Made by a program: the position numbers and the translations under genes. Below are positions 1 through 5,752 of a DNA stretch of 7,200 nt, piece by piece. The notes under the pieces were generated by a model that was not told where the DNA came from, ran no database searches, and saw only the letters and a program-made list of their open reading frames with translations. This stretch comes from Bacilli bacterium. Lineage in GTDB: Bacteria > Bacillota_I > Bacilli_A > RF39 > UBA660. The stretch spans positions 1-7,200 of the forward strand of contig JAGAHP010000028.1 in the NCBI GenBank assembly GCA_017627015.1, written 5' to 3'. The first letter of the stretch is position 1; the number at the start of each line of letters is the position of its first letter.

Positions 1-1
1 A

Positions 2-190
2 TATGAAATTAAAGAATTATCTGACTATGCTAAAGATAAAGGTATCAAATTAAACTTTATTAAAATAGATTCGTTAGAGAAAGCAAAAAATGCACCATGT
101 ATATTTAATAATTGGGCAAACTTTTATAAAGGAAAATTTGTCTCAAATACAATATTAAATGCAAATGCTTTTGAGAAATTGTTAAAATAA
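2..190 (+). CDS. C-terminal end of a GNAT-family acetyltransferase with YoaP-like domain (partial)
   Basis: Only the last 62 codons are in the window; the frame is open from the left edge to TAA at 188-190. The visible peptide has an ELSDYAKDKGI stretch, then IKIDSLEKAKNAPC, then FYKGKFVSN and a final FEKLLK. In my memory this spacing (a KIDS..KA...PC segment followed by FY.GKFV.N.IL) is the signature of the YoaP-like domain found at the C-terminus of some GNAT acetyltransferases of Bacillota. The acetyl-CoA-binding domain itself would lie upstream and is not visible, so the enzymatic call rests on the tail alone and the substrate is unknown. A strong terminator follows 27 bases after the stop, so this is the last gene of its unit. 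The family call is fairly likely but from memory, without a profile search. Confidence 0.65.
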   Translation, partial: YEIKELSDYAKDKGIKLNFIKIDSLEKAKNAPCIFNNWANFYKGKFVSNTILNANAFEKLLK

Positions 191-216
191 ATAAATTGTA
201 AGATTAAGATATAAAG

Positions 217-238
217 AACGGATGAAAATCCGTTTTTT
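217..238 (+). terminator. Rho-independent terminator after the YoaP-type gene
   Basis: The arms AACGGAT (217-223) and ATCCGTT (228-234) pair perfectly around a GAAA loop and run into six Ts (233-238). It closes the upstream acetyltransferase unit. An ATG at 222-224 lies inside the hairpin and is not a credible gene start. Confidence 0.88.
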
Positions 239-241
239 GTG

Positions 242-250
242 TGGTATAAT
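242..250 (+). promoter_or_regulatory. Extended -10 promoter for the CDF transporter
   Basis: TGGTATAAT is a perfect TATAAT box (245-250) preceded by the TGn extension. It sits four bases beyond the T-run of the upstream terminator and 19 bases before the chosen ATG at 270. No good -35 is visible at the usual distance, which an extended -10 can tolerate. Confidence 0.6.
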
Positions 251-269
251 CTTTAATAAGAGGTGCATT

Positions 270-1382
270 ATGAGAGATAATAGAGAAAAAATTGTTATAA
301 GAACCAGTATAATTAGTATAATATCAAATATTATTCTTGCTGGGTTTAAAGCTTTTGTTGGTTTAGTTGCTAATTCAATCGCAATTGTTTCTGATGCGAT
401 TAATAATTTGAGTGATGCTTTATCAAGTATAATAACTATTGTAGGAACAAAACTTGCAGGTAAAGCGCCAGATAAAAAACATCCTTATGGTTATGGAAGA
501 ATTGAATATATGACTTCACTTGTGGTATCAGGTATAGTTTTATACGCAGGTATTACAGCTCTAGTAGAATCAGTTAAAAAAGTAATTCATCCAGAAATCC
601 CTGATTATTCTTTTTTAACTTTAATAATATTAATAGTGGGTATTATAGTAAAATTTATTCTTGGTATGTACGTTAAGAAAAAAGGAAAAGAAGTTAATTC
701 TGATTCGTTAGTTGCTAGTGGATCAGATGCATTTAATGATGCTATTCTTTCTATTTCAGTTTTAGTATCAGCTATAATATATCTTCTATTTAAAATAAGT
801 TTAGAAGCTTACGTAGGTATTTTGTTATCAGTATTTATAATTAAAGCAGGTCTAGAACTAATAAAAGAATCTGTTGATAATATGCTTGGTGTTAGAGTAG
901 AAAGCAGTTTGGCTAAATCAATAAAAAGAGATATTACAAAAGAAAATGAAATACAAGGTGCTTATGATTTGATACTTAATGATTATGGTCCAGATAAATT
1001 TTTAGGTTCAGTTCATATTGAAGTTCCTGATACGATGACTGTATCAGAAGTTGATAAACTATCTAGAAGAATAACTAAAACGATTTCAGAAAAATATGGA
1101 GTTATTCTTCATACTATTGGAGTATATTCAGTTAATACAAAAGATAAAAAAATAATTAATGCTAAGAAAGAAATCACTAAAATAGTATTTAGTCATAAAG
1201 GTGTACTTCAAATGCATGGATTCTATATAGATGAAACGGAAAAAAGTATTAGTTTTGATATTATAATAGATTTTAAAGTAAAAAATAGAGAAGAAGTTTA
1301 TAAAGAAATATATGAAGAAGTTAAAAATAAATATAAAGATTATAAACTAGAAATAACACTTGATATTGATATGAGTGATTAA
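270..1382 (+). CDS. Cation diffusion facilitator (CDF) family metal efflux protein, probably manganese type
   Basis: A 370-residue membrane antiporter expected to export a divalent metal from the cytoplasm in exchange for protons. Six hydrophobic segments lie at about residues 8-34, 36-63, 80-102, 114-135, 150-174 and 180-201. The CDF hallmark HPYGYGR is at 71-77. The metal site reads N45-xxx-D49 in segment 2 and D153-xxx-D157 in segment 5. That N-D-D-D set is the pattern described for manganese exporters such as MntE, rather than the zinc pattern containing histidine; the metal assignment is an inference. The first cytoplasmic dimerisation domain spans about 210-289 (IEVPD...HTIGVYSVN). A further 81 residues follow and look like a second, diverged copy, making the protein longer than the usual ~300 residues. 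The start at 270 has a GAGGTG site (260-265). An in-frame ATG at 222 lies in the preceding terminator, upstream of the promoter, and is rejected. Confidence 0.9.
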   Translation: MRDNREKIVIRTSIISIISNIILAGFKAFVGLVANSIAIVSDAINNLSDALSSIITIVGTKLAGKAPDKKHPYGYGRIEYMTSLVVSGIVLYAGITALVESVKKVIHPEIPDYSFLTLIILIVGIIVKFILGMYVKKKGKEVNSDSLVASGSDAFNDAILSISVLVSAIIYLLFKISLEAYVGILLSVFIIKAGLELIKESVDNMLGVRVESSLAKSIKRDITKENEIQGAYDLILNDYGPDKFLGSVHIEVPDTMTVSEVDKLSRRITKTISEKYGVILHTIGVYSVNTKDKKIINAKKEITKIVFSHKGVLQMHGFYIDETEKSISFDIIIDFKVKNREEVYKEIYEEVKNKYKDYKLEITLDIDMSD

Positions 1383-1398
1383 TCATATAGGTGATGAA

Positions 1399-1562
1399 AT
1401 GAAAAAGATAATGGTTCAAAATCATCTTGGTATAAAGGCTCTAATGGTAAATGGTGGTATGGATATCAAGACCAAAGTTGGTATGCAAAAAGTAATTCTT
1501 ATAGAATAGATGGAAAAAATTATTCATTTGATTACTCTGGATATTGTGTATCTGGTTGTTAA
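1399..1562 (+). pseudogene. Remnant of a cell-wall-binding (choline-binding-type) repeat protein
   Basis: The frame ending at TAA 1560-1562 is open only from 1398 and has no start codon. It reads DNGSKSSWYKGSNGKWWYGY, then QDQSWYAKSNSYRIDGK, then NYSFDYSGYCVSGC. The aromatic spacing and the IDGK..Y.FD.SGY.V.G core match the ~20-residue cell-wall/choline-binding repeats that end many secreted Gram-positive proteins. Just upstream is a normal-looking start, TAGGTGATGAA followed by ATG AAA AAG at 1399, but it is one base out of phase with the repeat and ends at TAG 1507-1509. One extra A in the five-A run at 1402-1406 would join them into a 54-residue product starting MKKDNG. I see no signal peptide. 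It is most likely the two ends of a deleted secreted-protein gene, or a frameshifted or miscalled small ORF. Confidence 0.6.
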
Positions 1563-1563
1563 T

Positions 1564-1592
1564 AAATATGCAATTTTAATTGCATATTTTTT
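1564..1592 (+). terminator. Rho-independent terminator after the wall-binding-repeat remnant
   Basis: Arms 1564-1573 (AAATATGCAA) and 1580-1589 (TTGCATATTT) pair perfectly around TTTTAA and lead into a T-rich tail. The stem is AU-rich with only two G-C pairs, so it is weaker than the other terminators here. It starts two bases after the remnant's stop, which supports this having once been a real gene end. Confidence 0.7.
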
Positions 1593-1608
1593 ATTTTTAT
1601 TTTATAAT
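1580..1608 (+). promoter_or_regulatory. Probable vegetative promoter for the ClpX-like gene
   Basis: A perfect TATAAT (1603-1608) lies 26 bases before the ATG at 1635. Exactly 17 bases upstream is TTGCAT (1580-1585), which shares only TTG with the TTGACA consensus and doubles as the 3' arm of the preceding terminator. The -10 call is good; the -35 is weak. Confidence 0.5.
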
Positions 1609-1634
1609 AATTTCTATTGTTTAGGGGTGATATT

Positions 1635-3413
1635 ATGGGTTTTAAAGATTTAGACTTTATTACTAGTAAATTTGGAGCAATGTACTGTGAAAATCAAGAA
1701 GGAGATTATGAATTATATGATGTTTTTCTAGCAGAGCATAATTTAAAAAATAATAGATTTTTAATTAGTAGTGGCCCTAGTAGAGGAATTAATAGCGGAG
1801 CATTTAATATGGTCACTAGTAGCCAAGAAGAATTTTTTATTGAATCTAGTAAAGTCGATTTTGAAGAGTTTTATGATGAATGCGATATAGCTATTTTATT
1901 TGATAATGATTTTATAGATAAAATAAGAGAAGAACATGACTTTAAAAGTGAACAAGAAACATTTACTTATTTAGCAAATCAATTAAGTATGATTAAACTA
2001 CATAGAAATGCTGATGATTCATTTTTTACAAAAAAATATAATGGAAATATTATTTATACTGAAGAAGATATTTATAATATTTGTTACAATGAAGATAATT
2101 GTTTTTCACAAGAGGAATTTGAAAAGTTAGCGCCTTATAATTTAGATCTAAATGAATCTTCTTTATTGGGAGACTTAGAAGAATTAAGTCCAATAGATTT
2201 TTTAACATCTATATTAGGTATGCCTAAAATGATTATGATTCAAGGACAACCTATGCCTAATAAAGAAGAAAAATCATATGATGAACTAAAGAAAGAATTA
2301 GAAAGTTTAAAGAAAAGATTTCAAGAAGAAAGAAAAGAAGATTTAGAAAAAAAGAGAATTAATACAAATGAAGTAATTGAATCAACTGCAAAAAAAATAG
2401 TAGGTCAAGAAAATGTTATTAGAACTTTAGTAAACCAAATTTTTAATAATCAATTAATAATAAATGAGTTATCTAAAGAAGATGAACTTGATATAACAGA
2501 ATTAGATACTAGAAAAACAAGTATTTTATTAGATGGTGAAACTGGTACTGGTAAAACTGCTATTATAAAAGATATATGTAAACAATTAGATTTGCCTGTT
2601 GTTATTGCTAGTTCAACTAATTTTTCAGCAACAGGTTATGTAGGTGCCACTGTTACTGATTTATTAGAAGATTTATTAAGACAATCAAAAAATAATATTG
2701 CTAAAGCTGAATGCGGAATAATAGTTTTTGATGAAATAGATAAACTAGCCTTTAATAAAGGTGATGTTATAGGTAAAGACATGAGAGAAGAAGTACAACA
2801 TGAATTATTAACATTTATTGGTGGCGGAGAATATGATGTGACAGTAGCTGGAGATGGATTTGGAATATTTCCAGAAAGAAAGAAGTTTAACACTAGTAAA
2901 ATAACATTTATTTTAAGTGGTGCATTTACTGATTTAAGAGAAGAAAAAATAAAAGAAGTAGATTCTTCTCATCAAGTTATGGGATTTAGTGCTGTTAATA
3001 ATGATAAATATGAAAGAGAATATATAGTTACACCAGATGATTATATCAATTATGGTTTGATGAGAGAATTCTTTGGTAGAATAAAAGTATTAGCGTCTAC
3101 TAAATCTTATACATTAGAAGATTATAAGAAAATATTATTAGAATCATCAATATCACCATTACGTAATTTAGAAAAAGATGTTAAGATGTATGGCTATCCT
3201 GGAATAACTTTTGATGAAGAATTCTTAAATAAAGTAGCAGAAGAAGGAATGAAGATGAAGACAGGTGCTAGAGGTCTTATAACTGTAATGTCTGGCATTG
3301 AAAACAATATGTTAGATGGTTTAATTAATAGAGAATTTGATATGGATAAACCAATTGAGTTAAATACAGATATGATAAAAGAATATAAAAAAGTATTTGT
3401 AAGAAAGTATTAA
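1635..3413 (+). CDS. ClpX-like AAA+ unfoldase with unrecognised N-terminal domain
   Basis: A 592-residue cytoplasmic ATPase of the ClpX/HslU clade, expected to unfold proteins by threading them through a hexamer pore. Visible motifs: Walker A GETGTGKT (301-308), pore loop GYVG (334-337), Walker B IIVFDEIDK (D366, E367), VQHELL, FILSGAF near the sensor-1 region (425-431), an MGF tripeptide (449-451) where ClpX carries its ClpP-docking IGF loop, arginine finger FFGR (R482) and sensor 2 GAR (R546). The stretch VTPDDYINYGLMREFFGRI matches the ClpX arrangement closely, and HslU lacks this loop. The ClpX zinc-binding N-domain is absent: residues 1-205 are an acidic domain I do not recognise, then a charged probable coiled coil (about 211-241). 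An RKK (415-417) stands where ClpX has RKH. The start at 1635 has AGGGGTGAT upstream; the in-frame TTG at 1617 precedes that site and is rejected. It is probably not the housekeeping ClpX. Substrates are unknown. Confidence 0.85.
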   Translation: MGFKDLDFITSKFGAMYCENQEGDYELYDVFLAEHNLKNNRFLISSGPSRGINSGAFNMVTSSQEEFFIESSKVDFEEFYDECDIAILFDNDFIDKIREEHDFKSEQETFTYLANQLSMIKLHRNADDSFFTKKYNGNIIYTEEDIYNICYNEDNCFSQEEFEKLAPYNLDLNESSLLGDLEELSPIDFLTSILGMPKMIMIQGQPMPNKEEKSYDELKKELESLKKRFQEERKEDLEKKRINTNEVIESTAKKIVGQENVIRTLVNQIFNNQLIINELSKEDELDITELDTRKTSILLDGETGTGKTAIIKDICKQLDLPVVIASSTNFSATGYVGATVTDLLEDLLRQSKNNIAKAECGIIVFDEIDKLAFNKGDVIGKDMREEVQHELLTFIGGGEYDVTVAGDGFGIFPERKKFNTSKITFILSGAFTDLREEKIKEVDSSHQVMGFSAVNNDKYEREYIVTPDDYINYGLMREFFGRIKVLASTKSYTLEDYKKILLESSISPLRNLEKDVKMYGYPGITFDEEFLNKVAEEGMKMKTGARGLITVMSGIENNMLDGLINREFDMDKPIELNTDMIKEYKKVFVRKY

Positions 3414-3442
3414 AAAACTATGGCTAATGTGCCATAGTTTTT
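3413..3442. terminator. Bidirectional terminator between convergent genes
   Basis: A perfect 12-bp stem (3413-3424 with 3431-3442), AAAAACTATGGC pairing with GCCATAGTTTTT around TAATGT, has an A-run on one side and a T-run on the other, so it can terminate from both directions. It overlaps the last base of the ClpX-like stop codon and holds the last codons and stop of the minus-strand gene. Confidence 0.88.
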
Positions 3443-4647
3443 GTTTCTTTTATATCAGATACATAATCATTCATATTTGTATTATCAAATATAGCGCTAT
3501 GAGTTATTCCATCTGAACTAGTAATATTTATTTTTGTCCCATCATCTATATAACTATAAACATGTTCTCTATATTGTGGGTCTCCACCTTGTCTATGATT
3601 ATATATATATTTGATCGCATCTTCATAATTATCAGAATAATATAATCCATCTGTAACTATTGTTTGTCCAAAATTATAAGATAAAGTTGATATATCTATT
3701 AATTCTGCATCTGATAATTTATATCCATAATTTTCATTAATATAATTAAACTGTCTCATATACATCATTACAAATACTTTCATAGCGTACTCACTATCAT
3801 TATCTATTTTGTTAATATCTACTGTTATTGTTTCGTTTTGACCAGTTTGCCTGTTATAACAAGTTAATTCTTCACCGTCATGAACATATTCTGTTTGTGC
3901 AGGTCCATGGGCATATGGATTAGATGAACTATTAGTTGGATTTTCTTGACAAATTATTTTTCTTGATAGAGTAGGATCCATTCCATATATTGGACATATT
4001 TGATCTAAATAAGCACCATATCTTTCTTCAACTATTCGGTTGTTATCGTTATTTAAGCCAGTATTATTATCTGAAGAAAATTGAAATATATCTTCAAATT
4101 CATCATTTATTAAAGTAGAATCAACTATACTTTCTTCTATATCAGATTTTTCTATTTCTTGATTATTTGTAATAGTTAAATCTTCTTCATTTGAAATTGG
4201 AATGATTTCCTCAGTAGTATTTTCTTCTTTAGTTTCTTCAGCTTCTACACTAATAATATTATCACTCGCATCAACATCATTTTGTTTACTACCTAATGCA
4301 AGTATCGCTAACAAAGTAGCAGTAGCAATAAAGGTAGGCCATTTTAGTTTATTCGTAAACTTAAGTTTATTGTGTTTTTTGCTTTTTTGAGATTTAACTT
4401 TATTCAAATCAACTGATATATATTTATCAACATAATCTACAAAAGCTTTATCAGTTATTTTGCCCATTTGACCTTTATTTAATGGATATATTCTTTTTTC
4501 TAGATCTTCTATTTTTTTTAATATTAATCTATCTTCTAGTTTATTATATCTTTTTATAATTTTATTATCTTCAATTAATTTAAAATGATCATAACTTTTT
4601 TCAAATCCATTTAAGTGTGCGTCCGCAACTAAAAATTTATCTCCCAT
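3424..4647 (-). CDS. Single-pass membrane protein with lysozyme/lytic transglycosylase-like outer domain
   Basis: A 407-residue protein. Residues 1-102 are charged and probably cytoplasmic, ending in a lysine-rich run (84-102). One hydrophobic segment (about 103-119, WPTFIATATLLAILALG) follows, then a very acidic low-complexity linker (about 120-205). The C-terminal globular region begins YGAYLDQICPIYGMDPTLSR and contains CQEN (E235, candidate catalytic acid), HGPAQ (247-251) and LSYNFGQ (322-328). That order resembles the E, GLMQ and AYN.G motifs of SLT-type lytic transglycosylases, so I infer it cleaves peptidoglycan outside the membrane. The match is by motif only and diverged, so the activity is uncertain. 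Positive-inside topology fits N-in, C-out anchoring. The start at 4647 has AGGAGTGAT just upstream on the minus strand; an in-frame ATG at 4680 precedes that site and is rejected. The 100-residue cytoplasmic part is unrecognised. Confidence 0.72.
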   Translation of the reverse strand: MGDKFLVADAHLNGFEKSYDHFKLIEDNKIIKRYNKLEDRLILKKIEDLEKRIYPLNKGQMGKITDKAFVDYVDKYISVDLNKVKSQKSKKHNKLKFTNKLKWPTFIATATLLAILALGSKQNDVDASDNIISVEAEETKEENTTEEIIPISNEEDLTITNNQEIEKSDIEESIVDSTLINDEFEDIFQFSSDNNTGLNNDNNRIVEERYGAYLDQICPIYGMDPTLSRKIICQENPTNSSSNPYAHGPAQTEYVHDGEELTCYNRQTGQNETITVDINKIDNDSEYAMKVFVMMYMRQFNYINENYGYKLSDAELIDISTLSYNFGQTIVTDGLYYSDNYEDAIKYIYNHRQGGDPQYREHVYSYIDDGTKINITSSDGITHSAIFDNTNMNDYVSDIKETKTMAH

Positions 4648-4670
4648 ATAATCACTCCTAGTATAATATA

Positions 4671-4679
4671 ATAATAACA
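4671..4679 (-). promoter_or_regulatory. Possible extended -10 promoter for the transglycosylase-like gene
   Basis: Read on the minus strand, TGTTATTAT carries the TGn extension and a five-of-six TATAAT match (4676-4671), about 24 bases before the start codon. The region is AT-rich enough that alternatives such as TATACT a little downstream are possible, and no clear -35 is seen. Confidence 0.35.
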
Positions 4680-4696
4680 TATTTTTAATAAAAAAT

Positions 4697-4726
4697 GTTT
4701 ATTAATTGATAAAGTGTACATACTAT
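4697..4726 (+). promoter_or_regulatory. Possible sporulation-sigma-type promoter of the CotF-like pair
   Basis: No good vegetative -10 stands before the CotF-like genes. Instead CATACTAT (4719-4726) matches the CATAMTA -10 remembered for forespore sigma G and nearly matches the CATACAnT of mother-cell sigma E. GTTTATT (4697-4703) lies 15 bases upstream, close to the sigma E KMATATT and to the GYWTA of sigma F. This is short-motif matching in AT-rich DNA and remains a hypothesis. Confidence 0.3.
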
Positions 4727-4741
4727 TATCAGGAGGTAATT

Positions 4742-4933
4742 ATGACACAAAAAGAATTATTGTATGTAGAAGATGCGATTATGCACGAAAATAATATTAT
4801 TAACATTTGTGAAGATATGGTTAATACGTTAGATAATGATGAACTATCTGATTTTATTGATAATGAAATAGGTATTCATACTGGTATAAGAGAGAATTTA
4901 ATGGGTCTTTTGGAGGATAAAATAGATGAGTAA
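4742..4933 (+). CDS. Small CotF-like/spore-coat-type helical protein
   Basis: A 63-residue acidic protein, predicted all-helical, with no signal peptide or membrane segment. It reads MTQKELLYVEDAIMHENNI at the start, then a middle ICEDMVNTLDNDELSDFIDN and a C-terminal GIRENLMGLLED. This resembles small spore-coat-like (CotF-related) proteins of clostridia, in which a KELLY.EDA..HE opening is followed by a second helix pair; the resemblance is from memory. The start at 4742 has a full AGGAGGT (4731-4737); an in-frame ATG at 4706 lies before that site and is rejected. It overlaps the next gene by eight bases (ATGAGTAA), so the two are probably translationally coupled and act together. Whether this organism sporulates is unknown; in non-sporulating relatives such proteins have no known role. 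Confidence 0.6.
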   Translation: MTQKELLYVEDAIMHENNIINICEDMVNTLDNDELSDFIDNEIGIHTGIRENLMGLLEDKIDE

Positions 4934-5171
4934 TGAATTAGTATTTAATAACTATTTAATGCTTTTAAAAGGTACTGTAGAAGTGTATATACATGGTACT
5001 TTAGAAAGTTCTAATGAAGATGTTAAAGAAACTCTTAAAACTAGTTTAGATGATATATTAAATTCACAAAAAGATACATTTAATATTATGGTAGAAAATA
5101 ACTGGTATGAAGTTAATAATGTTAAAACAAATGTTATAGATCAAACATATAAAAAATTAACGAATCAATGA
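4926..5171 (+). CDS. CotF-family (Coat F domain) small protein
   Basis: An 81-residue, mostly helical protein. FNNYLMLLKGTVEVYIHGTL, ES (26-28 region), then DDILNSQKDTFNIMVENNWY (W60, Y61) follows the Coat F pattern: a helix with LL..K..V..Y.H...E, a middle helix, and a final helix ending in GWY or similar. CotF proteins are spore coat components in Bacillus; many clostridia encode short versions in clusters. Its start overlaps the end of the upstream small gene by eight bases, with GGAGG at 4912-4916 inside that gene. The TGA stop (5169-5171) lies inside the terminator hairpin. Overlapping small genes can also indicate a toxin-antitoxin pair, but the Coat F pattern is the better explanation. 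Confidence 0.65.
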   Translation: MSNELVFNNYLMLLKGTVEVYIHGTLESSNEDVKETLKTSLDDILNSQKDTFNIMVENNWYEVNNVKTNVIDQTYKKLTNQ

Positions 5172-5182
5172 TTCGTTTTTTT
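5159..5182 (+). terminator. Rho-independent terminator overlapping the CotF-like stop codon
   Basis: AACGAATC (5159-5166) pairs with GATTCGTT (5170-5177) around a three-base loop and continues into seven Ts (5176-5182). The TGA stop of the upstream gene is at 5169-5171, within the hairpin, so a terminating ribosome would cover it. Confidence 0.82.
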
Positions 5183-5190
5183 CTTTTATA

Positions 5191-5199
5191 TGATATAAT
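5191..5199 (+). promoter_or_regulatory. Extended -10 promoter of the nudix-murF operon
   Basis: TGATATAAT is a perfect TATAAT (5194-5199) with a TGn extension, eleven bases past the preceding T-run and 25 bases before the ATG at 5225. The T-rich terminator tail fills the -35 position and no consensus -35 is seen. Confidence 0.6.
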
Positions 5200-5224
5200 T
5201 ATTATTGTGATAGGGGATGATTAT

Positions 5225-5740
5225 ATGAAAACAATAGTACATAATCATGACAATTTAACTTATAAAGATATTAATGATTTTACTGTTCGCGCTAGAGCGT
5301 TACTAATAAATGATGATAATGAAATATTAATGGGTTATTTAGATGGTACTTATCAATTTCCTGGTGGACATGTTGAAGATGAGGAAGAATTATCTGAAAC
5401 TTTATATAGAGAAGTATTAGAGGAAACAGGAATAGTTATAGAAAAAAAAGAATATGAACCATTTTATCAAGTTAATAGATTTTATAAAAACTTAGATAGA
5501 GAAGGAATAAATCGTTTTAAACAATTCAATTATTACATAGTTCATACTAATGAAAAATATGATTTATCTAAAAGAAAATTAGATCAATTTGAAATAGATA
5601 AAAATTATGAATTAAAATATATTCCGTTAGATAAATTACTAGATGAACTAGATAGAACAATGAATGATAATAAGAGAAATATAAGAGTATATGAAGATAT
5701 TAAGGATGTTATAACTTATTATTTTGAAGAATATAAGTAA
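5225..5740 (+). CDS. Nudix hydrolase
   Basis: A 171-residue cytoplasmic enzyme with a perfect Nudix box at residues 48-70: G48, E54, then REVLEETGI (62-70), matching Gx5Ex7REUxEExGU. The glutamates bind the magnesium that hydrolyses a nucleoside diphosphate linked to another group. A beta strand ARALLINDDNEILMGY and the QFPGGHVE turn precede the box, as in MutT-like proteins. The substrate cannot be told from sequence. GGGGATGAT precedes the start at 5225; an in-frame ATG at 5168 lies in the upstream terminator, before the promoter, and is rejected. murF follows after 12 bases, so the two are very likely cotranscribed, though a functional link (for instance clearing nucleotide by-products) is only a guess. 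Confidence 0.88.
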   Translation: MKTIVHNHDNLTYKDINDFTVRARALLINDDNEILMGYLDGTYQFPGGHVEDEEELSETLYREVLEETGIVIEKKEYEPFYQVNRFYKNLDREGINRFKQFNYYIVHTNEKYDLSKRKLDQFEIDKNYELKYIPLDKLLDELDRTMNDNKRNIRVYEDIKDVITYYFEEYK

Positions 5741-5752
5741 GTAGGTGATTAT

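Noticed and set aside
1399..1509. 36-codon ORF starting MKKIMVQNHLG
   Set aside because: It has a plausible SD, but its product shows no recognisable pattern, while the overlapping frame shows a clear wall-binding repeat; it is the wrong phase of a broken gene.
2636..2893. 85-codon open frame on the minus strand
   Set aside because: It lies wholly within the conserved AAA+ core of the ClpX-like gene, has no ribosome site, and its serine/asparagine-rich product is what the complement of that codon use gives.
4202..4390. 62-codon open frame on the plus strand with a hydrophobic look
   Set aside because: It is antisense to the acidic linker and membrane segment of the transglycosylase-like gene; the hydrophobicity is a shadow of that composition, and no promoter or SD is visible.
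1635..4647. ClpX-like gene and transglycosylase-like gene as one defence or secretion system
   Set aside because: They are convergent with separate promoters and a shared terminator; nothing in the sequence ties their functions, so only adjacency remains.
4742..5171. Overlapping small gene pair as a toxin-antitoxin module
   Set aside because: The size and overlap fit, but the second product matches the Coat F pattern ending in NNWY, and neither resembles a known toxin or DNA-binding antitoxin.
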